Part shown: piece after piece, positions 23,147 to 34,390 of the stretch
Position numbering within the stretch: position 1 is the stretch's first letter
Layout: each line of letters begins with the position of its first letter
NCBI RefSeq assembly: GCF_964204645.1
Contig: NC_134031.1
Location: forward strand, 16,985,307 to 17,049,306
Reading direction: 5' to 3'
DNA: 64,000 nt
From: Tubulanus polymorphus
Lineage: Eukaryota; Nemertea; Palaeonemertea; Tubulaniformes; Tubulanidae
Position numbers and translations under genes: made by a program
The notes under the pieces: model-generated
Database searches by the model: none
Seen by the model: only the letters and a program-made list of their open reading frames with translations
What the model was told of the DNA's origin: nothing

Positions 23147-26100
23147 ATGAGTAGTTACAGCACTTCACTTTCGCCGGAGTTGCAATGCATGCTGCAAAAG
23201 GTCCACGCCAGCGCCGGGTTTGTAGCTGATACTTGCGCCACTAGTGGATTACTAAACCGGACGAATTTCACCGTCGAAAACCTGATAGCCCTCCAGGACT
23301 ATAACAACGATCAACGACATCATCAGTATCAACAGCAGGATTGTTTCGATGGTTCGGACATGTATTCGGAATCGACTACGGGAAGTCTAGGCGCCGCTAC
23401 GAGGATTGGGACTGCCGAATGTACGCAACGAGATCAACAGCACAGGTCTGTGGACCATTCCATTTTGGACCTTAAAATGCACCAGACTAACTCACAAAAT
23501 CACGTTCAACAGCAACAATCCGACGAACTTCACGCGGCTGTCAACCATCATCATCACCACCATCATCATTTACCGAATCATCATCATCATCACCAACTTA
23601 ATTCTCACATTCGTCCACAAAGTGATTATAACGACAATATCGACAATCAAACTGCCGCGTCCGTCAAAGAGGATCGTCTGCAAACACCCTCCCGATGTTT
23701 TAACGGGGAGGAAAGCCCCGAATCACAAGATCTCTCAATAGATCAAGGTAAATATAATCGACATTTCTGGCAAGCTATTCTATACACCAATATGGACCTT
23801 TAGTATAGGTACGATTACAAAATATAAAAACTAAATTTTTCAGTGCCTTTTTACCGGTAACAAATCGCTAAACAAAAAGCTAAAAATATATTTTATTTCA
23901 ATATTTATTGTTAGAAATATTCGCGGGTCACTGAATCGTCAATGTAGCCGAAAGGAGTAAACGATATTTTGAATTTTTTTCGACCTATCCGACTTCAACG
24001 CTCGGCTAAATATCGCGATAGTTGAAATCTACGGATTCTTAAAGAGATAACCGGGTATATATTAGCAACTGGGCGAATGAATTTAAGGTATATCTCTCGA
24101 ATGTTTGTTGAAACTTACGCTCGTTGCTTGTTGCTCGAAGATAACACCAGTGGTGTTCATAGATTTTACAAGCATTTATCTGGAAATACACGAATACATT
24201 GCAATCAAATCTTTCAGCGTATATTCATCACCCAAACGGCGGCTATAACGGAACGCATAAAACATCCATACTTTTAGCAATAAAATTTTCCCCCTCGATG
24301 CTATACGTATTTGCTATACGTGTATTGCCGTTTCATTCATCGGCTTCGTTTTCCCGTTTTACTTCTAGAAAAAATGACGTTCACATTAATGTTCACATGT
24401 GCTGCCTAGTTTACTTAGTAAACCGGCTTTTATTGACAATTCTAAGTTGTGAAACATTCCACTGGTGATCCTCGACTTGAAAACCACGTGATTCGAAAAG
24501 CCACCGAGATAAACAAGGAATCCGCGGTAGCACTTTCAGCGTGTTACATAGCGGGTCCTATTTTCTGTTTATACTACCCCATGTGTAGAGAATGGATTTT
24601 TTACGAACTTCGACGCAACGGCGAAGCAGCAGTATAGGGGTATCTGTTTCGGTGTGTGATTTGACCCCCGGACAGATGTGAGGTTCAAGCGCAGCTGGTG
24701 CCAGCCATTTAACAGCGTTGAACATGGAAATGAGATTTCCTGAAAATCTGGGTCACCGCAACTCTCTCACAGCTCTTCATTAACTCTATAAAATATATCA
24801 TCATCAGCCTGTTCTCACAGTCTGGCGAAATCATTTAAAAATGTAAGATTAAAAAAGTGTGTCTATTTCGCTGGGGCGAAAACATAAATGCATATATTAC
24901 TTCATTTGGCTCTACAGGATCTTCGAAATCTCTCAAAGTCGCCTATGGTGTGTACCGTGACAGTGAAAGCAATCATGAACAGCACATTATGCATCAGCGA
25001 CTGCAACGTAAACAGATATTTACATATAATATGTTATGATTTGCGTCGAAAAGATTTACCGAGAATTATTCAGAAAAGCACGAATTTCTTTGACGTTATC
25101 CGTATACTGTTTGGCAGCGCGATCTTTCAAGATGCATCGCTATTTCTCGAGTCAGCTCGGCGAAACACTTGAAAGTCCTCTGATCAGTATAGATTCACGG
25201 GGATAAACAAGTACCTGCCTCGTCCCGACAACGGTCTCTATTTCTGCGGTAAACGTGCTGACAGCCCGTCTATTCCACTTAACCCCGGTACTTGTGTTTT
25301 ATCTCATAGTTTTCAATACAATTTATATAAGATTTTTTTATTTCACTTACATACGTATCACTGCAGCGAAGCTATCTCGTTCCCTGGCTATAAGATAGGT
25401 CGTTTTATTGCATTACAATAGCGAGGAGACCATTTATAGGAATGAGCTCTTCTGAATCTATCTAAAACTGTTCAACCCACTTGTCCGTCACCCCCTAGTC
25501 CAACACGCCACTAGTCCGACACCCACTAGTCCGTCGCCATACTCTTGTCAGTCACCACACTTGTCTGCACAGCACCTCACTCGTCCGACACGCACGCATC
25601 CCACCATTGAATCGTGACGGAATTTTATTCAATTTACACCGAGACAATTTTGTGCATCATAGTGTCCATAGTAGTTTACGAATAAAGAAATAATCAAGAC
25701 ATATCTCATAACATTATTTTTGGCAAGTAATTTTAGACTGAAGAAGGGTGGTAGAAACCACCCGACGTATTTCTGATATTTCAAGTAAACGTTTTAGTTA
25801 TCAATTCATTTATTCTGGGATTTTACTCCTATCGTTTTATCACGGATATGGTGATCTATGATTCAAGATAAAGCTTTATCGAATGAATATATTGCTGTTT
25901 TAATTTTCGGGTTGTCGGATTAGTGGGGTCTATGGTCTAGAGCGAGTAGGTTTGGGTGTACGTAGGGGCTACATGGAAAACGTAAGATATGTACGTATAG
26001 TAATGATTCACCTCTGACACGGCACGCAGTATAAATCATCGATCAGCATGATTGATCAACTTCTACAACACACAGCTTGTTCTGCCCAACGTTATTCATT

Positions 26101-28004
26101 GTTTTTTCTAGAGAACGAATGAGTTAGAATCATTTTTCTTTCACAGCCTACGTTTCTGTTCCTTGAATTAGACTTTCGTTTTCGAGCAGGTCATTGAGGT
26201 TATATATGTCGGTCGATATTGGTTCATCTAAAGCTTATGAATCACAATTTTAAGCATTTATGTTAACGAGTTCATTCATTTCTTTATCAACTTGCTTTAG
26301 CGATGTGAGATTTTACGTAACTGCAGGAACTTGCCAGCGATATCATCGCCTATGAACGGCAGATGGCGTCGGGCCGATGTAGGCCTACACTTGTTCGTCA
26401 TGTCATAACCCATTACAGTTTAGCGAAGATTCCTGAATACTCGTGTTGTAGTTAATACCTACATGATTAGAAGCACTTGGAGCAGATTAAGGCTCCAATT
26501 TGGATCAAATTAGCTGCACACCTTTCGTATTTACCGGTGCTAAGTGTAGTTCAGATAATTTCCATTTGCCATTTAACAAATACCCATATACGCGCGCCCT
26601 AATGTACATAGCCGGGAACATAGCACTATTATTTACTATCAGTACACTATATTAAACAAAAGTAAACGAAAAAGTATTTTGCAGGAAGAAGTGCGTAGCT
26701 GGTGAGATTTAAAAAGTTAATTTCCCAGTGAGAGTGCTAATAAATTGTTGTGTTGTTTATTTAAAAGTTTTCCGGGGTTTTGAACCATGTGTTTCGAGCC
26801 TGCTAGTCTAGTTTTAGTGATAAGGAACCACGTGCAATGTGAAGTGTTATTTGATGGATGAGCCATGTGCCTCTGATGCTGAATCTGGTGACAGCTATGT
26901 TTCACTGCTGGTGGCTGGTTTTTAGATTACTGTACAACTGTTTTAGCCTTCTTTTCATTGCCACGATACCCATCCTAGTATAGATATTTTTTGCAACCAG
27001 CCATAATCGTTTTTGTGAATTAGATGCGGAGACACGATGATATGATCACAAAGCGTGAATTCTTAAAATTTTGTTTGCTTTTGTAAAATGTTCTCAGTTT
27101 TATAAGATAAAACCCACTATGTACAAATTAAAAAGTTTTTTTTTCTAAATTGAGAATTCATTTAATAAAAAAATTGAAAGAACACAACGTTTCGATCTCA
27201 CCCCTAATTGGTACTTAGTGGGTGTTTATCTTATTTCCGTTTGAGTGTGGTGGTTATTCTACTAATACGTTCTCAGTTTAACATCGTGGGAAATTCAACG
27301 TTCGCTTTCGTATTCTGCAGGTATCGATGACCAAGATGAAAAGGACAAGCTTCAAAGGAAACAACGCCGAAATAGAACTACATTTAACAATAATCAATTG
27401 TCGGCGTTAGAACACGTATTTGAGAGGACGCATTACCCGGATGCTTACGTCAGAGAAGACCTAGCGCGGCGGACTAATCTTTCAGAAGCTAGAGTACAGG
27501 TAACCCGTTTTTTCATAGGAATTTCAGTTTCATAAATAATCAAGTTCTTAGTCTGAATATCAGTCGTTCTTACGGGTTCCCCTACATCGGGAACAACGGC
27601 TAAAAGGTACTAGACTATCAAGTTTTATGTCTAACATGTATATTCGTGTTCGTATTTAGGTGTGGTTCCAGAACCGACGCGCGAAGTTTCGTCGGAATGA
27701 GAGGAACATGTTTGCTCAGCGTGGTAACGGACTGTGTCGTCAGGATTCTCCTCCGATTCTAGGAACGGCCATCCTCGAGCAACCGATCAATGCAAGAACC
27801 GCGCCAGTCATGACGTCACCTGATTTCCTAGCATCGTGGCCTAGCGCCGCCTACAACCCCGTATCGTCAGCCTCGAGTTGCGCAATGAATAGCCCCCCTG
27901 CGAACTACGTCATCGGCTCGAGTATCGCCACGCTCAGGCAGAAAGCGAGGGATTTCAACATCTCGAGTCAACCGTTGTTTCCAGGTCAACCTATCGACGA
28001 TTGA
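23147..28004 (+). CDS. Prrx: Prrx paired-related homeobox transcription factor, 3 exons
   Basis: This is a nuclear DNA-binding factor of the PRRX1/2 family. Coding exons are 23147-23747, 27321-27499 and 27660-28004, in phase, giving 374 aa. The start is ATG 23147 in a strong CACCATG context. An N-terminal [10 protein letters not shown] block resembles the vertebrate NFSVSHLLDL. His-rich runs lie around codons 134-151. The homeodomain begins [17 protein letters not shown], continues with [19 protein letters not shown] and ends [14 protein letters not shown], nearly identical to PRRX. The intron inside it falls between homeodomain residues 46 and 47 (Q|V), the usual paired-class site. A C-terminal OAR domain is visible as [14 protein letters not shown]. 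Intron 1 is 3.6 kb. It is longer than vertebrate PRRX1, mainly in the N-terminal part. Confidence 0.95.
25475..25598. repeat. degenerate minisatellite, CACTAGTCCGACAC unit
   Basis: Seven or so variants of CCACTTGTCCGTCAC / CCACTAGTCCGACAC follow one another with unit lengths of about 15-20 bp. It lies in Prrx intron 1 and has no coding role. Confidence 0.6.
27102..27264. mobile_element. AAAAACCCACTA element copy in Prrx intron 1
   Basis: It starts ATAAGATAAAACCCACTATG, includes AACACAACGTTTCGATCTCA, then returns as TAGTGGGTGTTTATCTTA and ends in GTTTGAGTGTGGTGGTTATT. The inner part is a short inverted repeat of its ends. It sits immediately upstream of the homeobox exon. Confidence 0.6.
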
Positions 28005-28230
28005 AAAATACGAATTTCATGCAGGAGCATTCTTTCTAAATTAACCAGTTAGTTTAAAACTGTAATTTGAAACGGCTCGAGGGGAGTGGATTAACTAATC
28101 AGACGCTAGTACGGACAATAGAAATCGGTCGCGAGTCAGATATTCTGGCGATAGAATTATCAGAACATGATGTAAATATGTTCATTGAATGATACCGTGA
28201 TGATATCCATGCATTTTGTAAGTGTAAGTA

Positions 28231-28236
28231 AATAAA
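28231..28236 (+). terminator. poly(A) signal AATAAA of Prrx
   Basis: AATAAA lies 227 nt after the Prrx stop in an AT-rich 3' UTR. It is 110 bp before the stop codon of the convergent coiled-coil gene, so the two 3' UTRs may overlap. Confidence 0.6.
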
Positions 28237-28345
28237 CGATATAAAGAGATAGAAGTGTAAAAAAACTGTTGATTTCGATTCATGTACACTATATTTACTG
28301 GATGTGCGTGAAACGACTGTACGACATATTCACCTAAGTACGACC

Positions 28346-31134
28346 TCAAATCCTTTTTGAAGGAACTCTTGAGCGTAGGGCATTAGCAAATTCCAAATTA
28401 ACAAAGTCGGTGTCCTCATTAGATTGATTGCTAGATGGGTTTGGCTTTCTTGAATCGGGAATATCCGTTTTAATCTGGCTTAATTTCGGTGGTGTCGTGC
28501 CCGTTTCATTTGATTCAGATGATAATGGTTCTGATAATCGTCTTTGTCTCAGAGGTGGTAAAGGGGGTTTAACACTAACTCGCGATTCCCAGTCAGAGCT
28601 GTCATCAGTGACTTGTCCTTTCGTTCCGATTACTGGCAGTACGCTAGAATCTACATCCCGTTGCGTTGTAGATTTGTGCGTCTTGTTTTCGTTATTCAGC
28701 CAAGATGGTCGTAATCCCTTGTCAAGAGATTTACCGGGCGTTCCAGATTTCTGATTCTTAGCTTCCGATGTCATTGGTGTTGCTGAAATGTGGAAGCAAT
28801 ACATTCACATACACGTCAGACCAATGTAATAAAAACCCACTATTTACAGATTAAAAGTATCAAAACCGATAACTTATTGAATCGAAAAATATATTAAAAG
28901 ACACGACATTTCGATCACCCTAGGGAACATCGTCAGGTGCCCTGATAATGGTTTTTAGGGGGTTTTATTATATTGTTCTCGCTCCACGTTTGATTGTGGC
29001 TATTCTACCATTAAATGTAAGAACAAATTTACAAATATGGAATATAATATTTTGTTATTGAACTCACCGATACTGGTAGTAATTGGATGGCCAATTTGTA
29101 TTAAACCATGCGTTTTATCATTAGCGCATGTTTCTTGTAACAACGAAGATAGCTGATCACGTTCACATTGTACACTCGTCACAAGTTGGCGCAACGACTC
29201 GACAACGTCCGTTTGTTCATTGAGCCTATCATCGACGACGGCTTTTTCCTGCACCAGTCGCTGAAGCTTGTCGTCTTTAACACGTGAATCCTGCTTGAGT
29301 CGACCGTTTTCACGAGTTAGATCTGCCAGGTCGTCGATGCACGACCGTAGTTTCTTTTCCGAGTTGAGCAGACTCTCGGTTAACGTCTGTAGTTGCTCAT
29401 TAGATTCGTTGAGATCTCGTTCCAGTAACGAACACGTGTCCATTTGCTCTTTCACGTCTAGATTAAGTCTCCGAATCGTCAGTTCAAATTCATCTATCCG
29501 CTGAGCGTTTTGCTTCTCTCTTGTTCTTGCCTTTTCGATGACTTCATCTTTTTCGGCAATTTCCAATGTTAGGTTTGCTAACCGATGTTTACAATCTGAT
29601 AATTCTCGTTGATTACCTAGCAAATCATTTTCCACAACACTTATATATTCAACGTTGTTTTTCGAACATTCGTCGCTGCAATGCTGTGCCATCAAATGCT
29701 CCATCGATTTCAAATGTTCGGAATCCTTTTTAGAAATTTCGTCGTTCTTTGCGACTAATTCCGTTTCGAGTTCTTGAATACGTATTTGCAATTTGTTGCT
29801 ACCGTCACGCAGATGGTCAACAATTTCATGTTTTGCTGCTAAAGTTTCCCCCATCTCATCTAGATCATTTTGTTTAGTTCTCAAATCTGACTCAAGCTTG
29901 GCTGTTTCCTGTCTATGTTCTTCGTTTGTGTTGGCCATCATTTTTTGTGCATCATCAAACTGTCGCTGACACATTCTGAGTCTAGACTGTAAGTCCTCTG
30001 TTAGGTCTGTGTCGACATCAGTTTGTGTGCTGCACGAGACAACCTGAACATGAAAAAAATCAAAAATCAAAGATCACCAGTTCACACGATATTACGGTCT
30101 GGGCAGCGGCTCACAAATCAAACCATACCTTTTCTTCTTGTTTATTTCGACTCTTCAGTAAATCCCCAATTGTTATCAACTGAATTTCCAGACGTGTTGC
30201 TTTCGATCTCAATTCGTTGTTCTCTTGCAAAGTTCGTAAAAGTTGCGTGTGAATGTCGGCGTTTTCATCCAACGCCATTTTTACGTTGAGGTCGGCCAAA
30301 CGTCTCATTTGTCGTTCGTTCGGTAGGAAGTCGGGTGACATCCAAACCTCAGTTTGTATAGACTGTAAACCGGACTGCACTTCCTCGATGTCACGATCGA
30401 ATTTATTTTTCGTAGCTATTAACGCATTCCACAGGCCATCTTGCCACGAATGATCAATTTCATTCATCAACTTAATAACATCTTTGATCTTGATGAAATC
30501 AGATTTCACCGATTCTTTCGCGCGGTCGCATTGATCGTCAATCCAGGATTTTGCACGTTCATTTTCATGCTTTACCGAAGATGCCAGGTTTTCAAACTAC
30601 AAACATTTGCATACAAAGCATTAAGGTAATCAGTTTTTAAGTATAAAGCCGAAACCCTCGTATTCATCTATAATGATTGATTATGGTATTCTGTCATTGA
30701 CTTACTTCTTCTTTAATGAGTTTGCTTTCTTGTAATTCTTGTTCGAGTCTATTCATGAGCTCCGTGTTTTCATCATCAGCCAGCAAATATCGGTCGTAAT
30801 CGCGGTCTTTCTCGTCACGTATCGACTCTAACTCTTTCTCCAACTCGGCGCATCTCTCTAAATATTCTTTAGCTTGCTCCTTCGATCTTTCCGATTGTTT
30901 TCTCGAAATTGTAACTTGCCATTTTTCCTCCTCGTACTTTAATTTCGTCACATTAAGAGCATTTTGACAGAGCAGGTTTGCTTCGTTTAAATCGACATAT
31001 TTTCTTTCTAAATCGGAGTATGTACGTTTCCATGCGTCAATGTCTTCTTCGTATTTGGCTTTTTGTAGTTCGCACGTTTCATTTGGCAGATCAATCCCCA
31101 AACGACGAATTATCGTTTTCAGATCACTTGGCAT
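28346..31134 (-). CDS. coiled-coil protein of unknown function, 4 exons, 769 aa
   Basis: Not recognised. Exons in transcript order: 31134-30706, 30596-30129, 30043-29068, 28782-28346; all are GT-AG and in phase. The start MPSDLKTIIRRLG is followed by charged heptad-rich sequence over most of residues 10-300 and again about 310-600 (QSRLRMCQRQFDDAQK, then Glu/Lys/Gln/Leu-rich), predicting a long dimeric coiled coil. A SCSTQTDVDTD stretch starts exon 3; STQTD words are frequent in centrosomal, axonemal and trafficking coiled-coil proteins. The last about 145 residues are not coiled: Ser/Thr/Pro-rich with KPPLPPLRQRR, a plausible SH3-binding segment. It is tail to tail with Prrx, about 340 bp between stops. 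A cytoskeletal or centrosomal scaffold is a guess from composition. Confidence 0.8.
28829..29010 (-). mobile_element. AAAAACCCACTA element filling intron 3 of the coiled-coil gene
   Basis: It starts ATAAAAACCCACTATTTACA, returns as GGGGGTTTTATTATATTG and ends GTTTGATTGTGGCTATTCTA. Read on the minus strand it carries CTGACGA (28936-28930) followed by GATCGAAATGTCG, the same core as the copy at 17367-17397. The element makes up about two thirds of the intron (28783-29067). Confidence 0.65.
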
Positions 31135-32869
31135 TTTGCAGCATTAAACTGATTTGCATTTGATTTATTTCGACGATTCCCAAGTGTTTCAATAGCGTAG
31201 ATTGTTTCTAAGGCCACCGTTTCCAAGCTACCATAAAATGGTGCTTAAAGATTTCGTAAAAAATGCAAATTTTACTTTTGTTATGTACAATGTTCATGGA
31301 ACATTAAGCTTTGAAAACATAGTTCTACGTTTTATTCTGGAGGGAACTGATGATCTCATGCAGAATTCTCAATTCATGCAGCTTTTAGTAATCAAACATT
31401 ACCAATTAATAAGGACCAGTAACCATGGCAATATGTAATATATATTATGTGAGGAAGGAAATATCGTGAGTAATAAAGTTAAGTACTGTAAATCATCTCC
31501 GAACATGAACACTAATTAGCTAAAAATGGAAATATTTCTTTATGGAAGTTTCTACTTGTGTGTCTCGGAAACAAACAAGAATTCACATAAAACAAAAATC
31601 CCGAGCTCTTCTGTTTGAGTTCCACAGTGTCAATATTTCTTAGATTAATTTTCGCCAATTCCATTCTGCCATCCTGTGACGCGCTATTCGTTAAGCGTCG
31701 TCGATTTATTTAATTGCGCGTTGATAATATGAAATACCATGCGCTCTCTTAAAGCTCGTTTATATACGCCGTCGATATTGAAGATTGGTTGTTGAAGGTT
31801 GATGAAACTTTATTAATATTATCATCACTATGAAACGCTCGGGAATGTGGCTATTAAGACGTGCAGTGTAGCGACGCTGTGATGATTAAAACGACATCGT
31901 CGACTGTGCGATCATTCAAGGAATAAACGCTAAAATTAAAGGTAGGCATATTATCAATATTGCGTCATTTAACTCTAGTTTAAGAATGATGTGATTGAGT
32001 ACTTTCTGGCTGAATATCGCTTCACGGACTGCGAAATACACGTACATGTATACCAACAGACATCTGATACAGTTCGAGTATCATCTCTGGGACAAGTAAA
32101 AACTACTTGTAAATCAAAACTAATATTCGTGGAAAGAGCATTACAATAATGCAGCGTGCTATATTTCATCAATGCCTCTCCCCAAGACCAGGGCCGTCAC
32201 CATGAGTAGTGTATGACCGGCTGATCACAACTCTAGATTAGTGGGATCAGCATTGCACCACAATGGAACCTTTTTACAACGAGCTTCATGGGGCCAGAAA
32301 ATATGTTCGATTTAACCGATAGAACGTATGGTTCCTCAGTATGAAATTTTTGGTAATATTCGAATATATCCGAGGTCGTTATAACGAGGTTGTACTGTTT
32401 TCAATTTTCCGGTTCACGATGGCAGAGGATACCTGACAAAACAGTAGTATATAAAAAATGCAGGTCGACTGGGCAATTCCGATGGCGAAACAATTTTACG
32501 CAATGACCTGTGAATAGGAGATGATTTTTCCTAGGAGAAGAAAATAGAATGCATGATTTCATTACAAATGAATTTTGATCTTAGAATAAGCAATCTCCCT
32601 TGATTGATTCTATTGATTTTGATTTGATTTCAGTTTTGTGTCCCATACAAACCCACCACACCTGCCGGTTATGAAACAGGAGGTTTACCGGACGGCAAGA
32701 TAAACCCATTTCATATCACACATAGACAGAAAATTTGCGTTTCATATTTTAAACTAACATCTCCAGAAGTGGAGGATATCCTTTTTCTCTCAGGTGACAC
32801 GTGTTCAAACAGAATCCCATTAGTCACACGTACAGTTTCTCTCATCAACCACGGATATAACGCGTCCAA
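31135..32869. other. intergenic region upstream of coiled-coil and CAP genes
   Basis: The coiled-coil gene (minus) and the CAP gene (plus) are divergent, 1.7 kb apart. CpG words and a possible 5' UTR donor (TTAAAG|GTAGGC) near 31940 could mark the CAP promoter. Near 32793 an acceptor (TTTTTCTCTCAG) may start the CAP exon that holds the ATG. The shared repeat block lies at 32637. Nothing coding is supported otherwise. Confidence 0.4.
32637..32690. repeat. second copy of the ACAAACCCACCACACC block
   Basis: GTGTCCC, then ACAAACCCACCACACCTGCC, then TGAAACAGGAGGTTT. It matches 10843-10892 over about 50 bp in the same orientation. Confidence 0.55.
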
Positions 32870-34003
32870 ATGGGAGTTGAAACACGACCGACAACCATAC
32901 CGCTACCACTTCGGCTTATAGATAAAGGTAAAAATCTTCTTTTAAAATTTTGCACTTTTTTTAAACTAACAAAAATACATATATGGCGTATTTTTGGAAA
33001 ATGTATATAGTAGCCTACTATAAGCTTAGCTAATATAGAACTATCTTAGTGAATCTAATCATCATTGTGCGAACACATGTACGTAAAGCTTCTTTTAGAT
33101 ACGTCACAAATAACTTAATCGAAAACTTTTTTTCCAAATATTCAATAGCATGTATTTTCAACTCAATTCTGCGGAAATGTATATCCTAAATCTATCAACA
33201 CAAACTAATTAAATTGATACAGGTATGAATGAATTTCGGAGGCAGATGCTGCAGGCTCACAACTATGTTCGTCACAAACACGGATGCCCTGAAGTCAAAA
33301 TTGCGACAGATTTGGTCGATTCCGCTCAAAGATGGGCCGAAGAGATTGCCAATCGTGGTATTCCACTGTACAGCGAATCACCGGGTATTCCAAAAATCCT
33401 ACCAACACTTCAATATTCAATATATTCAATATTCTATATTCCTGAATGCAGTTTTTGTACTTTTTTATTTGTATAGGATATGGCCAGAATATCGCATTTG
33501 TGCAGGTTCCTAAGAGCACTACACCAACCGGGTCGCAGGTGACCCATCTGTGGTACAGCGAGCGTTACAAATTTGACTACCATCATCCACGCTATCTCAA
33601 AGGTGAGAAACGACTGTAGGATATCCTTCGCCAGCCATTTTCGGAACGAATAATAACGGACTTAAACCCTTCTCCAATGTTTCAATATTAGGGCACGGGG
33701 AAGTTTTTATCGTTTCATTGATTTTATCGTGAAAAACCTAGATTTAACAACTTTTAAAAAAAATTCATTACAGAAACAAGTCAATTCAGTCGAGTCATTT
33801 GGAAATCGACGGACGAAATTGGAGTTGGTATTTGCCAGATTACTGATTCAGATAAAAACATTTACGCCATCGTCGTAAACTATAGACCGCGAGGAAATAC
33901 GAATATGCCCGGCGATTTCGAGGTAAACGTTCCGGCACCGATTACCGGGCAATCACCCGATGAACTGATCTTATCCCGAGCTCACACCGAGGTTTTGATT
34001 TGA
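32870..34003 (+). CDS. CAP/SCP-domain protein, GAPR-1 (GLIPR2)-like, 191 aa
   Basis: CAP proteins share an alpha-beta-alpha fold; GAPR-1 types are non-secreted and membrane- or lipid-associated. Exons: 32870-32927, 33223-33384, 33477-33602, 33774-34003, all in phase. ATG 32870 is the first in the exon; no signal peptide follows (MGVETRPTTIPLPLRL). The domain opens with FRRQMLQAHNYVRHKHG, then AQRWAEEIANRG, GYGQNIAF, HLWYSERYKFDY, FSRVIWKSTDEIGVGI and ends VVNYRPRGNTNMPGDFEVNV. These follow the GAPR-1 order. Of the CAP tetrad, only the WYSE Glu is clear. The GEN Glu is Gln (GQN), the HFT His is Gln (SQFS), and the first His is not evident. The C-terminal 25 residues extend beyond GAPR-1. A candidate poly(A) signal is at 34235. 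Divergent member, function not assigned. Confidence 0.85.
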
Positions 34004-34234
34004 ATTAACCTGGATATCAAATAAAACTTCTCATCTGGATTAATTTTCACTGCTGTTATGTTGAGTCCTCGTCAACGAATTGTTCATACTAGTAAATAGG
34101 GATCTCTGAAAAACAAGAAATTATGTTTTTCCCGCGCTTCGAGGTCGTTCCCACAATCTGTTGGGTTCGAATTTGACTTAGTTGTATTATTGTACATGTA
34201 GTATGTAGCACATGTAATTGTGTTAATTTAAGAC

Positions 34235-34240
34235 AATAAA
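34235..34240 (+). terminator. poly(A) signal AATAAA of the CAP gene
   Basis: AATAAA lies 232 nt after the stop and only about 150 bp before the PRADC1 ATG. Another AATAAA occurs near 34020, directly after the stop codon. Confidence 0.5.
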
Positions 34241-34390
34241 ACCATTGGTATTAATTCAAATGAGCTTTAGTTGAGTGTACATGATTGCAGGACCGCATCA
34301 TCTAATTTCTCTCAGTTATATGGTTTCACCCATAAAGGGTTAATCTTTCGGTAACGAAAGGACGGCGGCGCTGAGTGTGGAGCAACAATA

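Larger units (their letters stand above)
23748..27320 (+). other. Prrx intron 1 (3.6 kb)
   Basis: Donor AAG|GTAAAT and acceptor TATTCTGCAG|GT. Open frames inside are short and lack family resemblance. The intron holds a degenerate minisatellite at 25475-25598, a hammerhead-like word at 25738, and an element copy at 27102-27264 ending 56 bp before exon 2. Enhancers may lie here, but none can be shown from sequence alone. Confidence 0.7.

Noticed and set aside
23406-23741. Open frame overlapping Prrx exon 1 in another frame
   Set aside because: It is a by-product of the His and Gln codon runs; the Prrx frame carries the family motifs.
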